A DNA stretch of 64,000 nt from Leptospirales bacterium (lineage in GTDB: Bacteria; Spirochaetota; Leptospiria; Leptospirales; Leptonemataceae), in NCBI GenBank assembly GCA_019694685.1, contig JAIBBM010000022.1:1-64000 (forward strand). Direction: 5' to 3'. Made by a program: the position numbers and the translations under genes. The notes beneath the pieces are model-generated. The model did not search any database. It saw only the letters and a list, made by a program, of their open reading frames with translations, and was not told the origin of the DNA. Shown here piece after piece: positions 33,429 through 41,910 of the stretch (positions are counted from its first letter, which is position 1; every line of letters begins with the position of its first letter).

Positions 33429-35183
33429 ATGTTGAAGACAGACGTACTCATCGTAGGTGGAGGGCCGGCCGGGCTGGTCAGCTCTCTGTGCCTTGCAACG
33501 CTTGGAATCAGGAGCATCGTGGTGGAGAAAAGACCCCACCACGCAACTCACCCGAAGGCGCATGAAATCAGTGCGCGTACTCTTGAGATTCTAGAATCCA
33601 TTGGAATTCCGATCAGAGAGCTTGCAAAGGAAGCTTCGCCGCACGAAGACGCATCTCGCATTGTATTTTGTAGAACAATGGCGGAAGAAATTGGCCGGAT
33701 CGATCTGAACCAACCGGACATCCAGAAGAAGTATCTGAACCATGTGAGCGTTTCGCGTCCCTATTTGAATTTGTCTCAGACTGAACTGGAAAAAATCCTT
33801 CGAAAGCATGTGGCGGAGAATCAAATGGTGCAACTTCTTACCGGTCTCGAATGGGTCAGTCTGACTCAATCGCCGCATAACGTTATATCCGCTCTTCGCA
33901 CGACAGATGGCAAAATGAATCAAATTCAAAGCAAATACTTACTGGGCTGTGAAGGCGCGGGTGGCGCGGTGAGAAGAAGTCTGGGAATTAAAATGGAAGG
34001 GCCCGATCAAATCCAGGATTTTGCAAATGCGTTTTTTACCAATGATTTATCAAAGATCGCACCGCGAGCAAAACTGTTCTTCGTATTCAGACCCGAAGCC
34101 GCCGGAACCCTCATTGCTCATCATTCGCGAAAGAGATGGGTGTATCACGTTCCTCTTCTGCCACACCAGAAAGCCGCGGATTGCGACGCAGACTTCTTTC
34201 GCAAACGAATTCGACTCGCTCTGGACATTCCTGATTTCGAACCGAACATAGAATCCATCAGTTCCTGGAGGATGACCGCACAGGTCGCCGCGCGTTTTAG
34301 AAAGGACAGAGTGTTTCTTGTGGGGGACAGCGCGCATCGATTTCCGCCTACGGGTGGTCTGGGATTGAATTCCGGAGTGGCGGATGCTCACAATATTTCA
34401 TGGAAGATCGCTCATGTGCTCAAGGGAGAAAACGATCGAATTCTAGAAACGTACGAAGAAGAGCGTAAGCCAGTGGTAGCATTCAACTGCGAAGAAAGTC
34501 GTCGCAACTATTTCAATTTGCTCTCTATACCGGCTGCGCTGGGCCTCCACAAGTTTGCCCTCGATTGGGGCGCACGCATTTTGTACAGCTTTCCACTCCG
34601 GTGGCTCGGAAAAAGCCGGGAGCCTATTCTTGCCTGCGCGATGCGGTTCGCTGATCGGCGTCTGAAAATCGCGCTTACTGACAAGAACAGCAGGCGCGTG
34701 ACTGGAGCTCGCCTCGAAATCCACAACCAGATTTCCCACTTTGATCGCATTGGACTGGATCTGGGTTATAGGTACAGCCCCGATGCTCTGTTGCCGGATC
34801 AAATTCGATTTCCGGATTCTACTTCAACTGAGTACAGACCTTCCTTCGCACCCGGAGCCCGTCTGCCTCACTTTGAAGTTCCGGGTCGGGGCCATGCGTC
34901 GATTCATACAAGGTTAAGGTATGATCGCTGGAGCCTGTTGTGTTCTGGCGAAAATGCTTCGTGGTCGCGTGCGATTCGGAACGCGGGACTCCATCGAAAA
35001 ATTCAGGTCATTCCTATTCTGAATGAAGTGCGCATGGGCGATCAGACTCTTTCTTTCGCGGCTCTCGCAAAGATGGAGGAGGGCGGAGGCTTGCTCATCA
35101 GGCCAGACGGTCACGTAGCGGCCCGTATGCGATCGAGAGACGATTTGTACCAGACACTGAACAGATTCTTCAGTGTGCCATAA
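33429..35183 (+). CDS. FAD-dependent aromatic hydroxylase-like protein
   Basis: A 584-residue flavoprotein of the PheA/TfdB/MhpA group A monooxygenase family. FAD motifs are DVLIVGGGPAGLVSSLCL, YLLGCEGAGGAVRRSLG and DRVFLVGDSAHRFPPTGGLG followed by LNSGVADAHNISWK. The C-terminal thioredoxin-like domain (about 470-584) typical of phenol-hydroxylase homologues is recognisable in its layout. It likely hydroxylates an aromatic or polyketide-like substrate using NAD(P)H. It sits behind a four-helix membrane protein and an AraC regulator. Confidence 0.9.
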   Translation: MLKTDVLIVGGGPAGLVSSLCLATLGIRSIVVEKRPHHATHPKAHEISARTLEILESIGIPIRELAKEASPHEDASRIVFCRTMAEEIGRIDLNQPDIQKKYLNHVSVSRPYLNLSQTELEKILRKHVAENQMVQLLTGLEWVSLTQSPHNVISALRTTDGKMNQIQSKYLLGCEGAGGAVRRSLGIKMEGPDQIQDFANAFFTNDLSKIAPRAKLFFVFRPEAAGTLIAHHSRKRWVYHVPLLPHQKAADCDADFFRKRIRLALDIPDFEPNIESISSWRMTAQVAARFRKDRVFLVGDSAHRFPPTGGLGLNSGVADAHNISWKIAHVLKGENDRILETYEEERKPVVAFNCEESRRNYFNLLSIPAALGLHKFALDWGARILYSFPLRWLGKSREPILACAMRFADRRLKIALTDKNSRRVTGARLEIHNQISHFDRIGLDLGYRYSPDALLPDQIRFPDSTSTEYRPSFAPGARLPHFEVPGRGHASIHTRLRYDRWSLLCSGENASWSRAIRNAGLHRKIQVIPILNEVRMGDQTLSFAALAKMEEGGGLLIRPDGHVAARMRSRDDLYQTLNRFFSVP

Positions 35184-35223
35184 TTTTGGCTATGAATCCG
35201 GGAAGGTCGTTTCATAGTTTAGC

Positions 35224-36282
35224 ATGCGCTACAGTTTCTTTCTTTTATTCTTGTCGCTTGCAGTTGCGGTGCACGCGGCACCCAGCATCACCCCTGAATC
35301 CATGGCATTGTACCACGCCGGTCACAGTGCTGCCGTTTCTGGAGATCGTGCCGCGGCTCGCGGCAAATTCGATGCTGCTCTGGCGCGGGATCCTAAGAAT
35401 TTTCTGGCTATGTTTGATATTGGAGGGCTTGCAGAAGACGCGGGCCGCAAAGAAGAGGCCATAGAAGCCTACGAAAAAACAACCGCCATCGCGCCGGATT
35501 TCGCAGAAGCTCAGGTGGAGCTGGGAACTCTTTATCTCAATGTTCAGAGAAACCCAGACAAAGCGATCGCAAGGTTTCGCATCGCCCTTTTGACCAAAGT
35601 TCCTTACGCGGATTCCAGATTCGCTCTTTCGCATACGCGTGGTCAGGCGCTACGCAACTTATCCGTCAGCTATGCCGTTAAGCGGCAATTTGGACTGGCG
35701 CAGGGGATTGCCCGGAGCTTCCTTTCTGATTCCGGAGTCAATCACGAGGGGGATGCCGCTATGAATACTCTTCTCCAGAGGTCCTCAGGATCCATGACTG
35801 CGGTCACCACGAGGAAATTCGCGGAAGACCTTGAGCCAATATCAAAGCAGCTACACGGAGGAAAGGTCGCAGAGGCGCTCAGTGCATATCTTGCTTTTGA
35901 AAAATCGCACCCGCTAGCCAGCTTGCCGCCCATGGATGCCTGGGATCTTTACGAAGGCATTGGTCTTGCTTATGCGATGACCAATCGCAATGCGGAAGCC
36001 CTGGTAGCTTTTGAAAAAGCGGTAGAAGCGGGCATGCCGCTCCCATATGGAAAGCTACAGGAAGCGCAGTTCAATACAGCTTGCGCTCTTGCGCTTCTGG
36101 GCCGGGCAGAGGAAGCTATCGCACGTCTGGAAGAAGTTCTCTGGGAAGATCAAATTACCACTGTGGATCCGGAGCGCACGCGTAAGAATGGCTATGCGCC
36201 CCTCATCAAAAAAGACGAAACTCTGGCTTCCATTCGGCAGCATCCGGGTTATTTGAAGTTGTTCGAAACATACGGACCCTGA
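35224..36282 (+). CDS. Exported TPR-repeat protein
   Basis: A 352-residue protein with a signal peptide (MRYSFFLLFLSLAVAVHA) and several tetratricopeptide repeats. These are visible as ALYHAGHSAAVSGDRAAARGKFDAAL, AMFDIGGLAEDAGRKEEAIEAYEKT and QVELGTLYLN in the first half, and GLAYAMTNRNAEALVAFEKAVEAG and NTACALALLGRAEEAIARLEE in the second. It is probably a periplasmic scaffold or binding protein. A neighbour-based function is not clear. Nothing abnormal is seen. Confidence 0.85.
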   Translation: MRYSFFLLFLSLAVAVHAAPSITPESMALYHAGHSAAVSGDRAAARGKFDAALARDPKNFLAMFDIGGLAEDAGRKEEAIEAYEKTTAIAPDFAEAQVELGTLYLNVQRNPDKAIARFRIALLTKVPYADSRFALSHTRGQALRNLSVSYAVKRQFGLAQGIARSFLSDSGVNHEGDAAMNTLLQRSSGSMTAVTTRKFAEDLEPISKQLHGGKVAEALSAYLAFEKSHPLASLPPMDAWDLYEGIGLAYAMTNRNAEALVAFEKAVEAGMPLPYGKLQEAQFNTACALALLGRAEEAIARLEEVLWEDQITTVDPERTRKNGYAPLIKKDETLASIRQHPGYLKLFETYGP

Positions 36283-36318
36283 AAAAACGGAAAACAAATC
36301 CATTCATCGTTGCGTCGG

Positions 36319-36747
36319 ATGAGCATGAAAAGGTTGTTTCTAGCCCTCATCGTGCTCAGTCCATTTGCGATTCATGCCTCTGCCGTGCGCGAATGCAAGG
36401 TAAATGCGACGATTACCAGGATCATGCGGGATGGAAAATCGCCTTCATTTGAGATCCATGCGACTCGTGCCGCGTTCGAACGCGGACATAGCATGGGGGA
36501 AGATTGCAGTGAACTTTTGATGTTCGAAGGCAATCACGTAGTCGAACTCAAAGACCTTTCATCTCCTTTCAAGCTCCAGGTTGGCGCTCCGATCATTCTA
36601 CTGTTTGTTGAAGTTCGAGGTGTTACGAAAGACGGCCCACAGATGAGCAGGCATTGGGAAGTCTATCCCGAAAATCCTAAATCATCTTGCGATGAGAACG
36701 CGTATATGGTTACAAGACCAAAGGTAAGGATCTTGGAACGATTTTGA
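36319..36747 (+). CDS. Exported hypothetical protein
   Basis: A 142-residue protein with a signal peptide (KRLFLALIVLSPFAIHASA). The mature part is predicted beta-rich with three cysteines (VRECKVNATI, EDCSELLMF, SSCDENAYM) and no family I recognise. ATG 36319 is chosen; ATG 36325 and TTG 36310 are alternatives, and no strong ribosome site distinguishes them. The 3' end overlaps the convergent lipid-kinase-like gene by 38 bases. Confidence 0.65.
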   Translation: MSMKRLFLALIVLSPFAIHASAVRECKVNATITRIMRDGKSPSFEIHATRAAFERGHSMGEDCSELLMFEGNHVVELKDLSSPFKLQVGAPIILLFVEVRGVTKDGPQMSRHWEVYPENPKSSCDENAYMVTRPKVRILERF

Positions 36748-37639
36748 AATGGAATTCGTGCGTTCGCAAATGATCCATGTCACGCGTTTCCCCGTCTATC
36801 TCTTGCGATACAGTTCTCTCCGGTAGAGCGATCACTTCCGATGCGTGGAACTCCTGCACGCCTGTCATTTCGCGAATCTTGCCGCTATAGATTTTGTGGG
36901 ATTCTGTGATGAGTTTATGCTTGGGCACGTTGGATACAAGAACCAGGTCAAACACTCCGTCTTCTATGTCAGACTCTGGAGCCCATCTCATGCCACCGCC
37001 GTTGAACTCTGCGTTGCACACAAAGAAATTCACAAGCCCTGTTTCAATCTCAGTAGTCTTCCCTTCTTTATCCTTCATGATAAACTTGCAGTTAGGCGGT
37101 GAGTATTTCAACAGACTTGTGAGCGAATGATAGAAGTACGCAGGCATCCCACTCTGAAATGATGACGCTTTCATCTGGCGATTCACGTCTCCGCCCAGAC
37201 CAATGGATGTGATGTTGATGAAGTATTGTGGATCGAGCCCTTTCTCGAGAGTTGTAAGGCCACAGTCTACCATGCGAAGGCGATTTTGAGAAAGCGCCTC
37301 CTGGTAGTTGGAGGAATCGCGCAGCAACGTTTTGTAAAAGTCCCCACCCGTGCCCAGGTTGATGACGCCCAGTGGAACGTCTGCGCGAAGGAGCTTTCCT
37401 TCGTGAAAGTAGCCGTTGACTGCTTCGTTGATGGATCCGTCTCCGCCCGCGATGAGGATCTGATCGAAACTACCCTGTTTGAGAATGGAGCGCACTTGCT
37501 CCGTGGCATCTCTGGGTGCCTTCGTCTGGTAAACTTCGAATGGCCCGAGCAGTTTGTGGAGATCCGGCTTGAGCTTGTTGAATGCCTTGAGGGAGGCTCC
37601 ATTCTTGCTTCTCGGGTTGAGGATGACGACTCTGCGCAT
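36710..37639 (-). CDS. Diacylglycerol kinase family lipid kinase
   Basis: A 309-residue DAGK_cat family protein, phosphorylating a lipid such as diacylglycerol or a sphingoid/undecaprenol-like substrate. The N-terminal VVILNPRSKNGAS, the nucleotide-binding LIAGGDGSINEAVNG and NLGTGGDFYKTLL motifs are intact. The C-terminal beta domain includes FFVCNAEFNGGGMRWAPESD, and DGVFDLVLV is the conserved metal/substrate segment. The substrate cannot be told. Its end overlaps the convergent secreted protein gene. Confidence 0.9.
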   Translation of the reverse strand: MRRVVILNPRSKNGASLKAFNKLKPDLHKLLGPFEVYQTKAPRDATEQVRSILKQGSFDQILIAGGDGSINEAVNGYFHEGKLLRADVPLGVINLGTGGDFYKTLLRDSSNYQEALSQNRLRMVDCGLTTLEKGLDPQYFINITSIGLGGDVNRQMKASSFQSGMPAYFYHSLTSLLKYSPPNCKFIMKDKEGKTTEIETGLVNFFVCNAEFNGGGMRWAPESDIEDGVFDLVLVSNVPKHKLITESHKIYSGKIREMTGVQEFHASEVIALPERTVSQEIDGETRDMDHLRTHEFHFKIVPRSLPLVL

Positions 37640-37755
37640 GTCGTAGACTCATAAATGAGGAAAAAAAAGTCCAGTCAATTTGTTGTCCCAGGGTTTCCGG
37701 CTTTACACGCGACAGGTTGCCATCACCCATTACGAGTGTGCAGAGCAGGCTACCC

Positions 37756-39021
37756 ATGCGCAATATTGCAGTACTGAGCGACGACGCGGATTTGAACGCG
37801 AAGATCGCCTCTTCGTGCAATAGCTTTGGAGACGAGTTCCAGGCGGTGTTCTTTCATGAAGAGCGCGCATTTGTTCAATATCTCAACTATGAGCTGCCTG
37901 AGATTGATATTATAGATTTCTCAGGTTCCAAAGCGAGCGCGGGCAGAGCGTTTACTGAGATCAAAGATGACCCGTGGCTTCACTTTGGTGGAAGCATTAT
38001 CATCTATGAAAAACAAAAAGAAGAGGATTTGCTCAACCGACTGCGCGGTGTGAATATCATTGCACACATCCAGAAGAGCAAAGTGGAGTTGTATCTTCCG
38101 CGAGCGCTGAATGTTTTGTCTCAACACAGAAGCATTTTGTTCCAGCGCGACTTGCACGCACTGCTGCAGTCCAACATCTCCGGTATGTTCGTTCTGGACA
38201 ACGATCCATTTGATGTGACTACTTACTCGAACCTGATCGCGAATTTTCTCTACAACTCCAACTTGATCAATCTGGACCAGAAGTCCAATTGCAGCGCGGC
38301 CCTGGTTGAACTTCTCTACAACGCAATCGAACACGGGAATTGCTGCATTGGATTTGAAGAGAAGAAGGTCTGGCTGGAAAACGGCGGAGATATTCTAGAT
38401 CTCATTCGACAAAAAGCAATGAAGCCAGAGATTCTGGCAAAGAAGATCTTTTTGAACTATCGCATAACACCGGAAAGGTCCTATTTCACCGTCCGCGACG
38501 AGGGGGAGGGATTTGACTGGGGATCGCGCCTGGCAGAGGACAATCCAGCAGAGGCATTGCATGGTCGCGGGATCATGATTGCCCGGAACTACCTGCAGAA
38601 TGTGCACTACAATGAAAAGGGAAACGAAGTCTCTTTTCAAATAGAACATTTACATGAATCAAATGTAATCCCTCGCGTTTTTGCGGATCAGGAGGAAGTG
38701 ACGGTTCAGGATGGTGAGGTGATCTTTCGCCAGGGAGAAACGTCCAGTCATCTCTACTATATAATTTCCGGGAAATACGATATCATCGCGAACGGGAGAA
38801 AGGTTTCTACGCTAACACCAGCGGATATCTTTCTCGGGGAAATGTCATTCTTACTGAACAACAAGAGATCGGCTACTGTGATTGCGGTGGGCCGTGGTCA
38901 GCTCATGAAAATTTCCAAACAGGCGTTCATCAACGCGATTCGCGAGCATCCGCACTATGGTATTTTTCTTGCGCGTCTTCTCGCGCAAAGACTCGACCAG
39001 GTACATGAAGTTGGACTTTGA
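37756..39021 (+). CDS. REC-like/HATPase/cNMP-binding protein
   Basis: A 421-residue three-part signalling protein. Residues 1-125 look like a receiver domain, with a candidate phospho-aspartate in DIIDFSG. Residues 130-300 form an RsbW-like HATPase domain: N-box ALVELLYNAIEHGN (182-195), DEGEGF (248-253), HGRGIMIAR (269-277), plus a helical insert. Residues 310-405 are a cyclic-nucleotide-binding domain with the phosphate-binding cassette FLGEMSFLLNNKRSATV (E362, R371). The cassette residues needed for cAMP binding are kept. It starts at ATG 37756 after AGCAGG and is followed by a SpoIIE phosphatase gene after 15 bases. Confidence 0.88.
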   Translation: MRNIAVLSDDADLNAKIASSCNSFGDEFQAVFFHEERAFVQYLNYELPEIDIIDFSGSKASAGRAFTEIKDDPWLHFGGSIIIYEKQKEEDLLNRLRGVNIIAHIQKSKVELYLPRALNVLSQHRSILFQRDLHALLQSNISGMFVLDNDPFDVTTYSNLIANFLYNSNLINLDQKSNCSAALVELLYNAIEHGNCCIGFEEKKVWLENGGDILDLIRQKAMKPEILAKKIFLNYRITPERSYFTVRDEGEGFDWGSRLAEDNPAEALHGRGIMIARNYLQNVHYNEKGNEVSFQIEHLHESNVIPRVFADQEEVTVQDGEVIFRQGETSSHLYYIISGKYDIIANGRKVSTLTPADIFLGEMSFLLNNKRSATVIAVGRGQLMKISKQAFINAIREHPHYGIFLARLLAQRLDQVHEVGL

Positions 39022-39036
39022 ACCGGAGTTGCGCAT

Positions 39037-40356
39037 TTGATTAGAACGGTTCTCCGCGGCTTTCGCCGCGTTTCTGCAGTGATCCTGGGTCGGCCTGATT
39101 TTGCAAATCTGGACCAGCGGCTCTTCAACGTTATGTGCTTTGGTGGAACAATCGTGGCAGTATTGTCTGCGATCGAGAACGCGTTCATTGACGTTCCCTT
39201 TGTCCTCGTAGTAGGCAGTTGCGTGCAGACAGTCATTCTCGCCTCTGGTTTTGTAGTTTCGCGTTACTGGAATATCTACAGGCCCATCGTATGGCCCGTC
39301 ATCCTTGCGATTCTTGTGTTTCTAGCCATGCAGTGGTTCTGGAATGCCGGATCTGTTGGTGGAGCTCATTACTTCTTCTTCGTGTGTGGCATGATGGGTG
39401 CAGTCATCATGAGAGGGTGGCAGAGGTATTTTGTTATACTTCTCTATCTTGTGGTGATCAACGGAGTTCTTTATCTGGAATACATTCGTCCGGATTTGAT
39501 TGTGAATTACTCGGACCGACAATCGCGTTACGTGGACATTGCCTTCAGTCTTAGTTTGTGCATGATTCTCTTCGGGCTTGTGATCGCGATTTTTTCAGGG
39601 CATTATCAGGTTCTTGTGAATCGGGTGCAGAGGCACAAGCTGGAATTTGTAGAAGATCTGCATTTGGCGCGCATTCTTCAGGAAACTGTATTCCAGCATG
39701 ATCGAACCCTCACGCAGGGTTTTGATTGCGAAATCGTCTATCGTCCGTCTGCCGCGCTCGGAGGGGATTTATACGACCTTTCGCGGCGTCTTGGGATCCT
39801 TCGCGTGTTTATGGCGGACATGAAAGGTCACGGAGTCAATGCTGCTTTATCGTCTATGCTCATCAAGAGTGAATGGGTTCATTCAGGCCATGCTTCGTTT
39901 AGCGCCGGTGATGCGCTTGCGAATTTGAACAAGCAGGTAGTGGCCCGATATGGCGATTCTCTGGTTCTATCTGCAATAGTTGCAGATCTTTACGAAGACA
40001 GCATTCATTTCGCGGCCGCCGGTCATGTTCCTCAGTTCAGAGTGTTCGGCGGAGAAGTTCTCAGGCTTGAGGCGACGGGCGTTCCTATCGGAGTCATGGA
40101 AGATTCTCAGTATTCCACGGAGAGGACGGCGCTTCCTCGTGGATCCAGGCTTGTGTTCTTTACAGACGGTTTCCATGATCAACCGGATCTTTCGGGTAAG
40201 ACTATTGGCACGGACTGGATGGAAGAGATCCTGCGTAAATCACAGCCGTCGAGCGCGGATATGGTGAGAGCGCTGATCAGCAAATTTCACGCGAAGACTG
40301 GAACGGAGCCGGGGACCACTGCGGATGACCTGACTTTGATTGTGATCGGCCGCTGA
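39037..40356 (+). CDS. Membrane SpoIIE-type phosphatase
   Basis: A 439-residue protein with about six membrane helices in residues 30-185 and a C-terminal PP2C/SpoIIE serine phosphatase domain. The metal-binding motifs are ALGGDLYDLS, FMADMKGHGVNAALSS and DDLTLIVIG. Such phosphatases act on anti-anti-sigma-type STAS proteins. It begins with TTG after CGGAG, 15 bases after the HATPase/cNMP-binding gene, so the two likely work together (kinase and phosphatase on one target). No STAS gene is nearby. Confidence 0.9.
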   Translation: MIRTVLRGFRRVSAVILGRPDFANLDQRLFNVMCFGGTIVAVLSAIENAFIDVPFVLVVGSCVQTVILASGFVVSRYWNIYRPIVWPVILAILVFLAMQWFWNAGSVGGAHYFFFVCGMMGAVIMRGWQRYFVILLYLVVINGVLYLEYIRPDLIVNYSDRQSRYVDIAFSLSLCMILFGLVIAIFSGHYQVLVNRVQRHKLEFVEDLHLARILQETVFQHDRTLTQGFDCEIVYRPSAALGGDLYDLSRRLGILRVFMADMKGHGVNAALSSMLIKSEWVHSGHASFSAGDALANLNKQVVARYGDSLVLSAIVADLYEDSIHFAAAGHVPQFRVFGGEVLRLEATGVPIGVMEDSQYSTERTALPRGSRLVFFTDGFHDQPDLSGKTIGTDWMEEILRKSQPSSADMVRALISKFHAKTGTEPGTTADDLTLIVIGR

Positions 40357-40359
40357 GTA

Positions 40360-41049
40360 CTAATCGAATCGAATCAGGATAGAGCTTCCGTGATCTTTTA
40401 GGAATTTGCGACCTTCCTTGTATTCCGGTAAAACGCGTTCTACTTCCGCCCAGAATCGACTGGAGTGATTGGCGTGGATGAGGTGACACAGCTCATGCAC
40501 AATCAGGTAGTCGATCACGTATTGAGGCGCAGCCAGGATCTTCCAGTTTAGACTGAGCGATCCAGTATGTGAACAGCTTCCCCATCTGCTTTTCATTCCG
40601 CGTACGGAAATTCTGGATGGATGCTTCCCGACGATGGGTGCAAATCTGGATACTGTCTCTCGGAAGATTTTTTCCCCGTGTTTGGAATAGACAGCCGCTA
40701 CTTTCTTCTTCGCAATCAGAGCATTTCGGGCATGAACCGTTAGTGATTCATCCGTTAGGCGGCTTTGCCTGATGCCAGGGAGCACATGTAGTAGAATCTC
40801 TTTTCCCTGCCACGGGATCTTCTCTCCGTGCACATAACGCAGCCTTGCTGCCGATGGACGTTCCTGGTTTGCCTGTAGTTTTTGACGAATCCACGGAGCT
40901 GCCTGCAAAAGAAATTCGCGTACTACCCTGTCAGAAGTTCGCAAGGGCGCTCGGACTTCGATTACATTGTCCGCCAGAACAAACACAGTGAGCCTTTTTC
41001 TGCCTTTCTTTCTCAACAGACGCAGACCCTGGAAATCCACGGGATTCAT
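40360..41049 (-). CDS. YgjP-like zinc metallopeptidase
   Basis: A 229-residue protein of the YgjP/DUF45 (SprT-like) family. The zinc motif is IVHELCHLIHANHSSRFW (HExxH variant HELCH, with a downstream histidine). The upstream RGMKSRWGSCSHTGSLSLNWK region is a family hallmark. It is probably a cytoplasmic metalloprotease of unknown substrate. It is convergent with the SpoIIE gene, with 3 bases between the ends. It is divergent from the ric-like gene. Confidence 0.92.
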   Translation of the reverse strand: MNPVDFQGLRLLRKKGRKRLTVFVLADNVIEVRAPLRTSDRVVREFLLQAAPWIRQKLQANQERPSAARLRYVHGEKIPWQGKEILLHVLPGIRQSRLTDESLTVHARNALIAKKKVAAVYSKHGEKIFRETVSRFAPIVGKHPSRISVRGMKSRWGSCSHTGSLSLNWKILAAPQYVIDYLIVHELCHLIHANHSSRFWAEVERVLPEYKEGRKFLKDHGSSILIRFD

Positions 41050-41097
41050 GTAGGGTCAATAGGGTTTCGCGCATTCCTTTTGCAAATCATTCTCGTC

Positions 41098-41111
41098 TTG
41101 ATCTGAATCAA
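41098..41111. promoter_or_regulatory. FNR-type operator ahead of ric
   Basis: TTGAT-CTGA-ATCAA is an exact match to the FNR/CRP-family consensus TTGAT-N4-ATCAA. Its centre lies between 41104 and 41105. If the transcription start were 41.5 bp away, near 41146, the -10 would be TAGTTT (41134-41139). That is a class II activator layout in front of the GTG at 41158. The regulator could be FNR, NNR or DNR-like. Confidence 0.65.
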
Positions 41112-41157
41112 TGTTTGTGCACCGAATCTGTGTTAGTTTGGAATCAGGAGTAAACCT

Positions 41158-41859
41158 GTGATCCTGTCTTCTGATACCCTTTCCAAAATTGCGCTCAGCG
41201 CGCCTCACGCCACAAGGGTGTTTGCAAAATATAGAATGGACTTTTGTTGTGGCGGAGGGACGAGCCTCTCTGACGCGTGTATCGGAAAAGGCCTGAATTC
41301 TGAATCTGTCCTGGCGGAGATACAGGCGGCGGCTCCACTCCGGCGAAGTGTAGAGGCGGATGCTCCATTGGGGGAGGTCGTAGATCATGTTTTGTCCACG
41401 CATCACGAATTTACCCGCAACATTATGGCAGAAATCGAAAAGTTTTCCGTTCGCGTGGCAGCGGTACACGGGGCGCAGCATCCCGAAATGATCGTGCTCC
41501 GCGATTTGTTTGCGGATTTCAAAGCAGAAATGGAACTTCATCTGTTGAAGGAAGAGCGTGTTCTGTTTCCTTACATTCGACTGCTGGAGAATGGTGCCGA
41601 GAAGGATGCGCCCGTCTGTTTTTCAGATGTGGGCGGTCCCATCCGCATGATGCTCTTCGAACATGAAAACGCCGGCGAAGACCTTCGCAAGATGCGAGAA
41701 GTCACTTCTGACTACACTCTCCCGCAGGCAGCGTGCAACACCTACAGGCTTCTATTTCATAAGCTCCAGGAACTGGAGGAAGACGTGCACCTGCATATGC
41801 ATCTCGAAAACAATTTGCTCTTTCCTCGTGCAATGGAGCTGGCTGCGAATCCAGGTTGA
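41158..41859 (+). CDS. Iron-sulphur cluster repair protein (Ric/YtfE/ScdA)
   Basis: A 233-residue di-iron protein that repairs iron-sulphur clusters after nitrosative or oxidative damage. The N-terminal ScdA_N domain has the signature FAKYRMDFCCGGGTSL. The hemerythrin-like domain has histidines and glutamates in HHEFTRNIMAEIEKF, LHLLKEERVLFPY, FEHENAGEDL and HLHMHLENNLLFP. The GTG start follows AGGAG by 7 bases. A perfect FNR-type site upstream fits control by oxygen or nitric oxide. Its regulation is inferred from that site. Confidence 0.93.
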   Translation: MILSSDTLSKIALSAPHATRVFAKYRMDFCCGGGTSLSDACIGKGLNSESVLAEIQAAAPLRRSVEADAPLGEVVDHVLSTHHEFTRNIMAEIEKFSVRVAAVHGAQHPEMIVLRDLFADFKAEMELHLLKEERVLFPYIRLLENGAEKDAPVCFSDVGGPIRMMLFEHENAGEDLRKMREVTSDYTLPQAACNTYRLLFHKLQELEEDVHLHMHLENNLLFPRAMELAANPG

Positions 41860-41910
41860 CGATCATCGCAAATCGCCCTCTATGGGCCGGTGACTTTCGT
41901 AATCCATCGG

